64,000 nucleotides of DNA from Enoplolaimus lenunculus (taxonomy: Eukaryota; Nematoda; Enoplea; Enoplida; Thoracostomopsidae). The stretch spans positions 62,001-126,000 of the forward strand of contig JASANG010003667.1 in the NCBI GenBank assembly GCA_030248215.1, given 5' to 3'. Under the pieces are notes generated by a model, which was not told the origin of the DNA, made no database searches, and saw only the letters and a list, made by a program, of their open reading frames with translations. Position 1 is the first letter of the stretch; every line of letters starts with the position of its first letter. The position numbers and the translations under genes were made by a program. Positions 45,367 to 63,779 of this stretch are shown here, piece by piece.

Positions 45367-48118
45367 TATAACACTAGAACAACGTGGCCGAACCCTTGCC
45401 CATACCTAAAATTACTTCATTTTTATTTTTATTTGCGTTTAGTTATTTCAAAAGCTAACGCTTCCGTGAACTATATAGATGAGGCGTTCTTACCTTCAGA
45501 GGTCCAACGAAGAAATGAGCATTTTGAGACACACCAATTCATTTATCAATGCAAAAAAATAAATATGGCTGATACACAGGCATGAATCAATTCAAATAAT
45601 TATGTCTTAACATATGAAATGTTGCAGCTTAGCTTTGATATTCTGTTTCTTTTAGCGTAATTCAAGATACCTATTAAAATGAATTGGGCTGAAATTTTTT
45701 TCACATACACAACTGGTTCACAAGTTGTGGTCAAATGATTTTGTGCCATCCCAAATGGATGGGAGAGCGCCAGGTCAGCTCTTCGACCGTAGACATGAAC
45801 CAATTGTGTCGCTCCGTTGAATGATATTTTAATTTTGAAACATTTCGTGATAGTATGTTTTGATTTGAAAAGCACTCATGGACGCCGTCAGAAAGTTGTT
45901 TAGAGTGTGTAACTGTGGTACAGCGGAAAAAATTTTTTTGGTAGTGGTTTGTCAATGTTAGTGTGCAATTGTTAAACAATTGAAAAGTGCCAACCCAGGA
46001 GGTATTGCTTCACATCCCCGCATATGGCTGTCGTTGAGCTAAAGTAAAAAAACTTAGGGCCTTAAAAATAAGTTTTCAACGATTCAAACTTTAGTCTGGA
46101 ATGATCACAGGAGATTACGAAAAACATTTTCAAAATCGCTCCATTCTCTATCGAACACCGGCTGAGGTGATATCCAAAAAGACACCGACTCATTGCATGG
46201 GCAAGACGATTCCCGTTGCATACTCATCGACGCACTTCAACAATAACCTCAAGCGCGCTGAAACACTTGTGTCTGGGTCTGGAGTGTCAAACACTATTTG
46301 AAAAAATAAAAGGCTGTCACCAACACCCCAAAAACCCCACCAGAACTAAAGTTTATGTTGGAATTTACAACATTTAATGCGCATGTCCAACGGGATTGTT
46401 CGCTTCGATCGTAAGGTTTTTTACACGACACAGGCTCTATTTTGATCCTTGGTTGCCAAAACCAAAAATAACATTTCTTAATTGACCAGTCCAGCATCAA
46501 AAATTTCATGGTCTCTGTTTGGCTAATAGCTGCAGTGCTCCTATTGTTTGACAATCATAATTTAAAAAAGTTCTTGCGTCCCTGAGTTGAACAGTTCACA
46601 ACGTGTGCTGAATAAATTTCCGCCAGCGTAGCCATAAAGTGTAAATTTTTAATCAGTTTAGTTTAAAATTGTACACTGTTGTTCACCCGACGACGTCAAA
46701 TCATGCATATCTACAGAGTGCAACATATTTAAACTGTAAAGATTATTTAACTGTAACTTCTCGCATACCAACTATGCACAGGTTACAGATTTAACCAAAC
46801 CAAAAATTATGAAGAAAAAACTATTTTTTATTCGCTTTTATATTTGGTTTTCGATCAGTAAAATGGTTGTGTAGCGTAGTAACAAAACTGAGAAATTATG
46901 TTAAATTTTGACAAACATTTGCGTTGTTAATAGTTTTTAAGTCACTGTATGAAATTTAAAATTGTTTCAAAAAATATACTCTTAAAACAGTAACGACAGT
47001 CTGTGTTATAGTTGATCATAGTTGTGTATCAACTCTTTGTTTCGAACAGAATGTATCAAATATCGTTGAGCAGGTCCAAGGTTTTTGGATTATGTCCGGA
47101 AGTTTGGTACGTTGTTTTGTGGCCTTTTTGCCTATTACTTGAGGCACTTTTAAAGCATCATTTTAGGTTATCAACGGTCTTTAGTTTTGGTGTTGGATAT
47201 ATACTACAGTAATAACAAAGATTCATTTTTCTCATTTTTGTGTCTGTTTTTGCTGTTTTGCATCGAGATTTCCTGAAAATCATTCATGCAATAGATTTCA
47301 AGTTTGTGTGCGCTACTGTATTTTAGTGTAATTCGTACTGCATTCGCTTTGATGAATTTTTTGTTTTATTTTTATTTTATTTTAATACTTATTATTTGTT
47401 TTATTTTATATTGTGTTTTGTTGTTAGTGGCACTTCTAGTAGAAACACAAATTAACGTACAGTATATAATGTATTTAAGTTGCCTAGCAGTTCGATCATC
47501 TGCTTTCGCCTATTTTTTTCTCGTTCTTGCATATTGGGGTTTTTGACATATTTCTTGATGCGTGGAGTGGTGTCCAAAACTAATTTAGTCATTACGACTT
47601 GAAACAAACTTGTACTCTTTACAGAACTGTATACAATGGAATAGAAGAGGATACGTTTCCTTGAAATTTCTGGAAATTGAGAAAAGTGCAGCTTTACTGC
47701 TTTTAAAATAACCTTCAGTGGTCAAAATATTGTTTCGCTCGCCGCGCTCTTTCGTAAAATATTGTTTTAAAATGTATTGTAGCCTACCCGCAATGAAACC
47801 TTTGCACGCAGATATTGTCTTTATGCTTGTTTAGAAAGCTTTATTTCGAAGCATAAGTTAAGTAGCTTTTGCAATTTTTACACTGAAAAGTCACTATTAT
47901 GTCTTGTGTATATATTCAAGGTTTCTGCTTCGAGAATTCCACTTACCGATCGAGCTAGTCGTTATCATGTAGGTATATAGCATCGAACTCGACACAGCGG
48001 CTCTCAGTACTGGGCTCATATCTAAAGGGGCCTCACAGTGGTTCAGAGCTTGTCTACAATTAAAGTTTTTCTTTCTTGAAAGGTTTTGCAAGTAAAATAC
48101 TGTATTTGTACCATCTAA
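45367..48118. other. intergenic, no gene recognised
   Basis: Contains open frames of up to 91 codons (46294-46554 and 45600-45979 on the reverse strand, 46101-46301 forward) that I cannot assign. At 47304-47546 a hydrophobic frame is driven by T-rich composition. Decayed transposon remnants are possible; nothing is firm. Confidence 0.4.
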
Positions 48119-48130
48119 CAATTTTTTCAG
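48119..48130 (+). promoter_or_regulatory. 3' splice site upstream of the collagen ATG
   Basis: ACATTTTTTCAG-type tract (AATTTTTTCAG) ending at 48130, 34 bases before the ATG at 48165. In a nematode this fits a trans-spliced-leader acceptor, but an ordinary 5'-UTR intron would look the same. Confidence 0.5.
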
Positions 48131-48164
48131 TTCTGTACGAGTCATAACCGTTAACACATTAGTA

Positions 48165-53761
<5,597 letters not shown>

Positions 53762-53783
<22 letters not shown>

Positions 53784-54200
53784 AATCTGAAAACAGTTTG
53801 AGTAAAAGTATTTTTCAGTTTAGTTTCAAGTCTAATAAACGCAAATACATTCGCTGTCCGCTTTTTTTTAATTAGTAAATTGTTAATTTCGGTCCGTATT
53901 GCTTTTCAAGGCTGTCCCTTGCTCTATAAACAAGCGAAAATGGCCTCAACTAAAACGAGATAGAGTGAAAAGGTTTCAGTTTAGTTTGGAGTCTAATGAA
54001 CGCAAATATATTCGATGTACGCACATTACTGAATGCTGGTTAGTCGATAATTTCTACACTTATTGCTTCTGAAAGCCATCTTGTTCCATTAAACGAGAAC
54101 AACCTAAACTGAAACGAGTTTTAGTCATAAGATTTTAGTTTAGTTGGAACTGTAATAAATGAAAATACATTTTGTGTTCGCTAGCTGGTGACTGAGCATT
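53762..54200 (+). repeat. degenerate triplication of the collagen 3' end
   Basis: Three units of about 160 bp, each with AACCTAAAAT/AACCTAAACT-type sequence, TTCAGTTTAGTTT.. and a TCTAATAAACGCAAATACAT-type block (53832, 53992, 54152). The first unit starts within the last codons of the collagen and contains its poly(A) signal. Confidence 0.6.
53834..53839 (+). terminator. AATAAA polyadenylation signal of the collagen
   Basis: The canonical hexamer lies 51 bases after the TAA stop (53781-53783), inside TCTAATAAACGC. Confidence 0.65.
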
Positions 54201-54639
54201 ACTGGGCTATATGATGCCGTTAAAATCGCTTTCGAGTTTAAGCAGGTAATCCAGCAATACGTTAAAGGAATGTCAATTTAAACCAATGTGAAAAATTCGG
54301 TGTGCGCTTTAAGAGTGGAATACAATTCAGATGCAAGGTTCCGAGCTTACTCGGAGTAATCTACACAGTAGCGAAATTATTCAACTAAAGAGTCGTTTCA
54401 ATAATAAAACGCTGTTTTAAACGCTGTTTTAAACAGGAAACAACATCTTTCAAAGCAGTTTTTGCGCACTTGAGGAACTCTGTATGCATTTTTATACGAT
54501 ACCTAAACACATTTGTCTCATGAATGTTACAGTTGCATTCGAAGATTTTATCCTGACCAGTTAACTCCTCGGGAGGTGTAGACCCGAGACGGACCCACGA
54601 AGCATATTTTACAGTTGAATGCATGCAAGGGCTTACGCA

Positions 54640-54800
54640 CACTAGCGGATCCAGAGGGGGGCGGCGAGGGGGCATAAATGCAAATTTTACCCTCATAAAT
54701 TTTTTGTGATAAACCTTACATTTTTCCCTTTGAAAATTTTAGGTGATAAAATGATAAGGTCCCTCCCTACCTTACAATTTTTCCTTTAAACCAGTCGTAG
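54640..54800. repeat. AGCGGATCC-type MITE, truncated
   Basis: CACTAGCGGATCCAGAGGGG through AAATGATAAGGTCCCTCCC to CTTACAATTTTTCC; no right inverted end seen. Confidence 0.55.
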
Positions 54801-54837
54801 TGGGACTACATTTATTGAGCGAAGCTCGAACACACGT

Positions 54838-55920
54838 AAGCAATTAATGTAATATGCAAATTATCTATTAGCTAACTATTCGATGATCGCCTTTAAAGGT
54901 TTGTAGACAATTTATTCAGATTCCTCGCACCCGAAAACCCTTTAGTGCTGAAATTATATTGCTTTTAACCTTAATAATTATTGAAATAATTTAGAAAGTC
55001 TTAATTTAGGCTTGTAAACTATGCTACTATGCAATTTATCTATTAGCTAACTACTCAATTATTGGTTTTAGACGTTTTAAACAATTTATTCAGATTCCAC
55101 GCACCTAAAAACCCTTTAACGCTGAAATTATATTGCTTTTAACCTTAATAATTAGTGAAATATTGTAAAAAGTCCTAATTTAGGCTTGTAAACTATGCTA
55201 GTATGCAAATTATCTATTAGGTAACTACTCAATTATTGGTTTTAGACGTTTGTAAACAATTTATTCAGATTCCTCGCACCTAAAAACCCTTTAACGCTGA
55301 AATTATATTGCTTTTAACCTTAATAATTATTGAAATAATTTAAAAAGTCCTAATTTTGCCTGGTCAATTAAGCTAATATGCAAATTAGCTATCAGCTAAC
55401 TATTCAATTATCGGTTATGGAGGTTTGTAAACAATTTATTCAAATTTTTTGCACCTAAAAACCCTTTAGTGCTGAGATTATATTGCTTTTAACCTTAATA
55501 ATTAGTGAAATATTGTAAAAAGTCCTAACTTAGGCTTATAAACTATGCTAATATGCAAATTATCTATTAGCTAACTGCTCAATTATCCGTTTTGGAGATT
55601 TGTAAACAGTCTACGCAGATTCCTCGCACCCAAAACCCTTTAATGCTAAAATTAGATGGCTTCTAACTGTAATAATTAGTGAAATATTGTAAAAAGTCCT
55701 AATTTAGGCTTACAAACTATGCTAATATATATGCAAATTATCCATTAGCTAACTGCTCAATTATCAGTTTTGGAAGTTTGTAAGCAGTCTACGGAGATTT
55801 CTGGCACCCAAAAACCTTTTAATGCTAAAATTAGATTGCTTCTAACTGTAATAATTACTGAAATATTGTGGAAAGTCCTAATTTAGGCTTAATTAATTAT
55901 GCAAATTAGCCTGTAGCTAA
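54838..55920 (+). repeat. satellite array, about 178 bp x 6
   Basis: Monomers begin near 54850, 55028, 55201, 55380, 55556 and 55735. They share GCAAATTATCTATTAGCTAA, AACAATTTATTCAGATTCC, CACCTAAAAACCCTTTA, CTTTTAACCTTAATAATTA and GTCCTAATTTAGGCTTG. Monomers differ by roughly 5-15% by eye. No open frame. Confidence 0.85.
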
Positions 55921-55974
55921 TAAACGGCTTAAAATTTTCAAACCCCAATGAATAACACCAAAACCAAACAAAAA

Positions 55975-56155
55975 AAAAACGCGCCGGGGGGGGGGGGGCG
56001 AGAGGGGACACCCCTCCCCCCACAAAAAAAAAAAAACCCCGACCCCTCCCTTCCCTTATTTGGTGATAAAAAGTTAAAACCCCTGCTTTACAATTTTTGC
56101 GTTTCAAAACATATGCCAGCCGGCCCCCCGTCAGAAATGTTTGGATCCGCCTCGG
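55975..56155. repeat. AGCGGATCC-type MITE with homopolymer tracts
   Basis: CGCCGGGGGGGGGGGGGCG on the left and CAGAAATGTTTGGATCCGCC on the right, with TTGGTGATAAAAAGTTAAAA inside. The long G, C and A tracts may be error-prone in the assembly. Confidence 0.5.
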
Positions 56156-56591
56156 CCTATGCAGAAGTTGTAACGGTCAAATCCCCTGTTGGGATTTTTG
56201 TACAGGAGTTTTCAGAAGCTTTTTTTAGTATAACATGAGAACGGCGCTTCACAATTTTAATTTTTGAAGGTCGTAAACCCCATTCAAGCCTAAATTTCCA
56301 ATATCCTGGTTATGGCCATGAATGCTTACATTGAAGTTGTCAGGATAAAAAATATTAAATAACCATCCTTATATCGTACTTATTGAGTTATATATTAACT
56401 TATGGTACCGTTGTCATGCTTCAATCAGCATGTATACGTACATTCATTTTTCTCACATCAATAGTATGAAATTTGTATAAGTACCTTACATAGTTTTGGT
56501 TAACGTTTCCTTGTCAATAGGCTTAGGCTTATACTTTTAGCTTAGGTTTAAACACGTACTTATATTGTCTTCAACACGTTTACGAGAGGAT

Positions 56592-56883
56592 CTGCCTGCC
56601 ATTTTTTAAAGGCTACGCCCTTGCCACAGTAACAACTGCTACCTTGATTTTCCTAATAATTTTGTTTTTGGGGTCCTTCTATCTAAATAACTCGAATTCC
56701 CTCCTGATATATCTCAATTTCTAAACCTCTGCAACCAAACCTGCCTGCCATTTTTTAAAGGCTACGCCCTTGCCACAGTAACAACTGCTACCTTGATTTT
56801 CCTAATAATTTTGTTTTTGGGGTCCTTCTATCTAAATAACTCGAATTCCCTCCTGATATATCTCAATTTCTAAACCTCTGCAA
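56592..56883 (+). repeat. recent tandem duplication, period 149 bp
   Basis: About 143 bases from CTGCCTGCCATTTTTTAAAG to TTCTAAACCTCTGCAA occur twice (starts 56592 and 56741) without a difference that I can see. This is a very recent duplication or an assembly artefact. Confidence 0.85.
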
Positions 56884-57120
56884 TTGATAACTAAACCAAA
56901 CGTAAAGGTATTTAACAAATTTGCACCCTAGTCTATTTCTATAAGCATAAACTTAACTATTCATAAACTGAGAACAATCATGCATTTATGACGTATGCGT
57001 ATGCATACATATAGTAGGATATATACCCTGCCGAAATGTCGAAAAAGACAAAAAACAAAACACTTTTAGCGGTTTTACAAAAAAAATAACCTGAATCTTA
57101 AGAATCACACAAAAATTTGA

Positions 57121-60100
57121 TTACATCAGGTTATCCATTCCCAAACTAAAATCCAGGGATATACCCCTGGACTTACACACATTTAGAGACAAAACAAGGT
57201 AAGCAGCAGCCATAGATTCTTTAGGAAGTGCCACAGGAAGACAAAACTCATTGTAGCGCTTTCTGCACATTGCCATCATATTATACAGTTGAGGGTTGTT
57301 AGGCAGTTTAGGTCGGTACACACAGCACCCCTGTCGGGTCTCGTGTGTATAAATACAACTATGGGTGCCGCCAGAATTTCGGTTCGAGGTTGTGAATGTA
57401 AATAGCTTTTGAGCTAAACGTATAATAGGTGACAGTTGGACATCATTGAACAAGACTTTATACTTTATATCTACTGCCTTTACTAAAATTGTTTAGATAA
57501 CTCAGGGGGATGAAGCTGTGTCTCCCTGGCAGATACCTGCCGGTGCGCATGTATATAACTACTAAAATGGTGTTTCCCATGGTTTATTTCCTATACGAAT
57601 ATAGAGAGATATGTTCATAATACATGCGTTAATACTATGTTTTTTGAATAATAAGCATTGTTCCGTACGTTTAGGTTTCGTAGGCATTTTTAGGCTCTTG
57701 ACTAAAACGATTGCTCGCTTAGGTTTTTATTTAATAATTCGGTAATATCTGGTTGTTGATGGTGAGATATTCCGTCTTTGTAATCTGGCATATGCTTGAG
57801 GATTTTTAGCGGTACAGTTTATAGCTGTTTAAATTAAGAATGGCGAACAGAAAAAACAATAAACATGGCAGTGGTTTTCAGCATACATTATAAAATGGAT
57901 TCATTTGCGCATCGCATACTAAACAATATAGTAAGCCAGAGTATTAAAATTTGTCTTACTCTAAATCCCAAGACTTGGCTTCAAAAATACAAATGTCTCC
58001 TTGAAGCTTATAATTTTGTTGAATTTTATCTTTCAATGTTGAAGTTATGGGACTATGAGTTATTATTTATATTGGGTAGTTTAGTGGGGTAGATGCCCCG
58101 GGGTGTGGATGATCCGCTAGTCACTGAAAAATATAATTTAGTCTAAAACCTTAATATGTTCTAGGTATGTTACGCATCCCTAGTCTCTCACAACTTAAAC
58201 TTAAATTATAGCTCAACTAAACTTGAATATCAGATTAAGTAAAACTTTGGTGATAGTCCAAAGTGAGCATACGGCCATATGTGTCTAAATTTGAACGTAA
58301 TTAGTATTTATTGAAAAACAAGTTAGCTGACATGCAATTATAGGAATAGTTAGTAGAAGTGATAGGGAGATTAACAGCGAAGGCAAAATAAATTTCGTTT
58401 ATATAGAATTATCGGGCCTGCAGCCGAGGGGATGCCTGGTGGGCTCAAACCGCCTCCTGGAAAAAATTTTGGCCCCCTAGAACATGTTTCACCTTGCTTG
58501 TAAGTCAAGGAAAACCGTCGTAAGCCCATCCTGAAAGTTTTTGAACCCCCGCTAACAAGGTGAGCTGGTTGCGTGCCTAAGAGTTATACTAAGCTAATTA
58601 GAACTCGTTACAGTTGTGCTAGAATTCGTCTCAGTATATTGTAAAAAAACTTTTCTGAGGTTTACATTGAGTTTGATATGTATTTTGTGTCTCAATTCGT
58701 ATTTATGTAAATTAAACTTTTCAACGCTTTACATGAATTAGCCGAGTTTCGAAGAAAATTTCAACAAAATGTATTAATGTATTAGGTCACGAAATTCTGT
58801 TCAAGCAATGCTTTACATATATCCGCAATGAATGAGGTTTTATCATATGACCCTCCTGTAATCAGTATTAGCTTCGTTTTATCATATGACCCTCTTGTAA
58901 ACAGCATTAGCTTGGGCTCACACTTACATCGTTCCAGGTTTATAACTGTATTTAGTATTGTTTTTAAGCACGAGCTAATCATTTTTCCCGCCAAGTTCAT
59001 ACAAATAATTTTTTATAATTGTTTGCAAACTTGTGTACATGCATTCCTGAATCTTTAGGCATGTGTCGCTGCTGAACGTGAAAAAATTTTGCCCCCCCAG
59101 AAAAGTTACAACCTTGCTTGTATTAAGTCATTTGTAACCCGTGCGCGTCTTTCAGAGAATTCTCCCCTTAGCGTGTTGAGCTGGCTACAACCATGTACAT
59201 CTTTTCATTATAAGGTTTTCAAAAACAGCCCGCGAAACACTAGTTTTAATGAGGCTCGCCTTGTTTCGTAAAAGCCTAAAGTTCTCTTGTTAATGCGTAA
59301 TAATAATATCAGGTTAAATTTGGCAAAAACAATTTATGCTGTCAGTTGGGTTTCTAGAATTGGCTAAATTTATTCGTGAGGACAATTTTATACCCTGCAT
59401 ATATAAATTGAATATACATTGTTAATATGTAAATTTTGAAAGTACCTTACAGGGTTCGGCGTGGTCATAAACATTGTCCAAATAAGTGACGGACACAAAC
59501 TACGAAACGTTTCTTGTCGAAGATCGCTTCGCTTCACTTTCGACCTTTGCAAGGTGCACAATTTATGGTTTGCATTAACCCTGTAAAGTTTGCTAAAGCG
59601 TAGATTTGTAATCTCCTGAGAGTTTACTGTTTTTTGAGGCATTTTAATTAATAATTAAACGTTGTTCTGTGCTATATTATGTAACAAAACTGAGCGTGAA
59701 GGGCTGTAATGATTGCTGGTTGTTGTTCGCTTTTCCCCGTAGGCTTAACCTCATGCTCAGACTCAGGCATAGGCTTAGGTTTACAAAAATGCTTACATAA
59801 GACAAAGCCGAAACCTAAACCGTCGCCCAAGTCCATACTTAAACCTAAGCCTGAGCAGTACCGGCACAAAAAGCGAGCTTGTCAAACCCTTGATTCTTAA
59901 GTTAATATAGTACCAGTGGATAAATACTGTCCATTGAACGTTATTTGCGAAAACAACATTGGATCTTTCGGTCATTTCCGGTGTTTCGATGAATCTAGAA
60001 GGCGTTCCTTACGAATTGCCGGCGACAAATATTGTCTTTTTGCGAGCGACGCGCATTCATAATTCTAATCAAACGCTGGGGGTGAACCGGCTAAATAAAT

Positions 60101-61578
60101 ATAAATTACAAGACGTTAGACAGATTTATAAAATAATGACGGGGTTTTTGCACGCGTTCTCCCTACATTTACGCATAGACTTAAGTTTATGCTTTAACTT
60201 TAAATGTGGGGGAAGGTTATACAAGAGCTAATGGCTTCACTTAAGCGAAAAGTAGTTGAAAGAAAACTATTAACATCTTTATCTTGGCCCGCTGGGAACA
60301 AAAGATTGTTGTAGAAGTCATCAGCTCGGCGACATGGACATAAATAAATATGTCTACACGCTAACATAGTTGGTTTGACCTTCGAACCATGGATCCAGCT
60401 TAATTTCCGATATATACACACCTGGTCGATAAAGGGCTTCCATTTGTTGCAATAGTTTGGCTGGTTCTAGTACCGTTGGGTACAATAAAAGCCACACATG
60501 CGCACACGCACACCGTTTGTGTCGTGTACCATTTAGAGCGTAATGTTTGGCTAACAGTGGCACCAAAGGCGTTTTCTATACCCGCGACAACGATTTTCAT
60601 GTCGTAGACAGACTTACACGTCATAGTCAGAGGGGCGGCAGGAGGACTCACCGAATTTCTTTGAACAAAAATTGTGTCCCTGCTTAAAAAACTTTTAGAT
60701 CCGCTTTACAAGACTTATTAAGGATTTGAGCGACGTCTGCAAAATTTGTCTGGTTTCCCTACCATGTCGAGTGGTTTGCTGGTCTGCAGCCTTGAAAATA
60801 TACCCATAGAGGCGCCGCTGGGTCTAGGCGGGTACACGTTGCGGAGCTATAGCTTAAACCATCAAATACCCTATGTGGAATGCATGTAACGTACAGCGAT
60901 TGTGGTTTACGTGTTTCTGTGAAAGTCGGGACACAAAAGGCAGAAAAAAACAGAGCACGTGGTTAAATTTGTGTACCCGGCTGCTGTGTTGTATATTACC
61001 CCTTAATCGGTAATTTCTATGTTCGTGCGGTTTTTTTATTTCTCTATTTCTGGGGCGACATGCGCTTCCATTTGTAGTAGCGGATTGCGCCGTTTGGTTT
61101 ACTTTATTTTATATACAGAAATGTTTAGTTTTGTGTCTTATACTATTTGGTATAATAATTAGGTTTATGTGTTAAAATTAACAACCAGATTGTGTTTGAC
61201 GTTGTTGTCATACGGCGTAAAGATCTCGCCGTTGAAATTTTAGCACAAAAAGCGTCACTTTAAAATCGAACACATTTGGCGTAGCCGCAATTTTATTTCG
61301 ACATATCGTGAGTCTGTGATGCAAAAGTTTATTTTGACAGCGATCGTAGCAAGCGAGAAAATTTGTGTGGACTCCAGAATACTGCCGGTTTAACGAAAGC
61401 CTGTCAGACTGGTTTTTTAGCTGTGTTGAAATTTTAGGACGGCATATATGCTTCATATCACTTCTCTTATCGACACAGTTGCTGGAATGCAATTCAGACT
61501 GCGTGTCGTCCAAAGGGATTGCAGTTTGAGAGTGAGCAACGTCATGAAAAACAAAATTTTCGTAACTCCAGCATCCAT
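57121..61578 (-). CDS. tentative multi-exon gene, unrecognised (possibly secreted)
   Basis: Hypothesis from splice logic, not homology. Candidate exons: 61578-61462 (ATG; hydrophobic ILFFMTLLTLKLQSLW like a signal peptide; donor GAA|GTGATA), 60575-60420 (KTPLVPLLAKHYALNGTRHK..LLQQMEALYRPG), 60090-60013 (PVHPQRLIRIMNARRSQ..CRRQF, donor GTAAGG), 59615-59451 (EITNLRFSKLYRVNANHKLC.., donor GTAAGG), and 58974-58928 (LVLKNNTKYSYKPGT, donor GTAAGT). All of these join in phase 0. A final exon 57482-57121 (FNDVQLSPIIRLAQK.., HSCIYTHETRQGCCVYRP, CRKRYNEFCLP) starts in phase 1, so at least one exon between it and 58928 is missing, or it belongs to another gene. Cysteines are frequent. I recognise no domain. 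Chance open frames are a real alternative. Confidence 0.3.
58415..58576. mobile_element. small MITE, GTAGCCAGCTCA family
   Basis: CGGGCCTGCAGCCGAGGGG and CAAGGTGAGCTGGTTGCGTG are inverted ends, around AAAAAATTTTGGCCCCC and CACCTTGCTTGTAAG. Reverse orientation relative to 5893-6058. Confidence 0.6.
59080..59195. repeat. small MITE fragment, GTAGCCAGCTCA family
   Basis: AAAAATTTTGCCCCCCCAG, AACCTTGCTTGTA and GTGTTGAGCTGGCTACAAC match the right part of 58415-58576; the left end is lost. Confidence 0.5.
59740..59865. repeat. telomere-like remnant, both orientations
   Basis: CATAGGCTTAGGTTTAC (about 59768) faces CTTAAACCTAAGCCTGAGC (about 59838), with GCCGAAACCTAAACCG between. This inverted layout suggests a rearranged telomere-core element. 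Confidence 0.45.
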
Positions 61579-62520
61579 GTGATTATTCTAAATTCTGTCT
61601 AGCGTTGTTGCTGTCTCCAGAAATTTCGGGTAGGGATATATGCCTGGCATTTCTTCACTTGTATACGCCTCTGGTCTTTGCTGGTTTTTGGACGGAAAGC
61701 GATTTTGTCTAAATTGCAATTAGATGTTTGATAATCAGGCATTTTTGGTTGAAGTGTGTTAGCTTGTGTTTTAGCGTTTGCATATCTGTTGGAAATGTAT
61801 TAAGTGTTATAAGTTGATGGTTGGACATTCAGAGCTGGTATGTGATATATACTTTACTTTTTAGTTCTACAATAGCGACGACCAGTATTACCTTTAGGCG
61901 CTAAAAACCAGAGATGTCACGGGGTAAGAATTTTCAACCCAACCTCACCAAGTGGTCGAAAAAATGTGGGGGGCGTGTATAAGAGCTCAATATATTATAA
62001 GACCGCATGCCTTGTTATCCAAAATTGTTAGTTTTGCTGGGCTAACCTTATTTTTTGAAACCAACTACGACAGTGAGCTTATACAGTTCTAGCAGACTGT
62101 TCATTACCAGGACAGGTTAATAATTCACGAGACAGTTGCTAAACTTGCGGCAATTATTTTTGTAGTAAATGGTTATAAAAATTTTTAACGCATTTAGTCG
62201 TAAAAACTCTAATAAATTGTGTATTTATATACAACCATTTTTCGAAATAATACATAAATTCATATAAATGCTTCTAATTTAGTGCTGAAATGTCTAGGTC
62301 CAAATAAGTTGAGTTCGAAACTTTAAGGCATACTTGAGTTTTTAAAGTACATTTCCAAATATATTGCATTATCAATCAAGCTTTTTCATCGTGAATTAAC
62401 ACAGTTTGGTGGGAGAAATTTTCAATTGAGCACTGCTGAATTTGTTTTCGGAAAAACCTTTTGTCTCACCAGAAATTTCGCAACGGAATATAGAACCTCT
62501 ATCATCTGTCCACAAGTATA
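61579..62520. other. intergenic, no gene recognised
   Basis: AT-rich. 62285-62395 (GTCCAAATAAGTTGAGTTCG, GCATTATCAATCAAGC) is a fragment of the TACTGTAGTGACC family interior. Nothing else is supported. Confidence 0.45.
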
Positions 62521-62524
62521 CTAC

Positions 62525-63390
62525 GCCTCAAGATTCCAATCGGAAGTACATACTGTCGGAGGCGGAATCGGAATCGTAAATATGTTTTAGTAATTTTATT
62601 AAAAATTGAAGTGTATGAGTTTAGACTTTGTTGTAGTACGTACTTCTGTTTGTATTGCTCACAATTTCAGTAATAATTGCTTGTATAGCTGACTGTATTA
62701 GTGATCTGAACGCTGCAAAACTTGATATGGAGGCCTGCCAATTTTTACAGCACTGAAGCAACTTGGCTTCAATTTCAAATGCAGTTAAGCATTTTAGCAT
62801 TCCGAAACTTTAAATATCAAGTCTTATGAGAGCATATTAAGTAGCAGAACCCAGATTTTTGAAGATTAACCAATTCTATGGAGTTGCGATATTTAACGTC
62901 TTGGGTTTGTGGTTACAATTCAGCACATAGCTCTCAAAATGAAAATTTGTCACTGCAGTAAGGATACTGCTGAACCAAATTTCGAGCTATATTTGACAAT
63001 TTGTGGGGCTAACATCACTGTTTGCTCCTATGATATAAAATATGAAGTTTAGGTTTTGCTATTTGTTTAAAGGTAAAACGTAAAGTTTTCAGTTGCAGTC
63101 ACATTTTGATAAATCAGCGGAATGTTTGCTAGACTAGATGCTCTTCAAGTTGCAATAGAAATACATACTAAGAAAAACGCAGATTAAGTGCAAAAGCACG
63201 AAACAACAGGCAAATTGTTTAGTTCAATCACCTTAAAAACTCGTAACCGAAAAATCAGAATACCACTATCGGAATAACAGTTAGTCAGAATCACAAACCA
63301 AATTCTATCGGAATTTTAGCCGAAATCGGAATCCGAACCCAGATTTTATCGGAATTTTAGCCAGAATCGCACTCCGTTCGAAGCCTGCTA
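62525..63390. repeat. GGAATCGGAATC-rich element, long spacing
   Basis: GGAGGCGGAATCGGAATCG at the left and GAAATCGGAATCCGAACCC with GCCAGAATCGCACTCCG at the right face each other across about 700 bp of AT-rich sequence. It belongs to the 40165-40530 motif group. Confidence 0.4.
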
Positions 63391-63779
63391 CGATCCTAAA
63401 ATGTAAAATACAAATTCTGTTGATTTATCAACGTTACATGCTTTCATTTTCATTTTTACGTAATAAAATTTATTTCCCACTTTCCACTGTGTCTCTGTTC
63501 AGTTATAAGTAGCATACCACGCAAAACAAGGTAGTTTCATCTTGAACAACTTGTTTTGTTGCTGCTCGCACGAAATCGCTACCCAGCCATGACTACCAAT
63601 ATATTGTAATCAATAAATTTGTCTACGATTAACCCCATATACAAGAGAAACTCGGGAACCACTTTTTTTCTAGAAAAATCGAATTAGTGTTTTTTCAAAA
63701 CGATGAAATAAAATTAATCGGTTTCAGATATACGTGATACCCACGCTCTTGTGGTTACAACAATACTGTTGCATTTTAG

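Noticed and set aside
46101-46554. Open frames of 66-86 codons that could be transposase remnants
   Set aside because: No catalytic motif, inverted ends or matching splice sites could be identified.
47304-47546. A small multi-pass membrane protein
   Set aside because: The hydrophobic frame is explained by T-rich composition; there is no ATG context, splice signal or family resemblance.
54838-55920. CRISPR-like array
   Set aside because: The repeat fills the whole period with no unique spacers, and the genome is eukaryotic.
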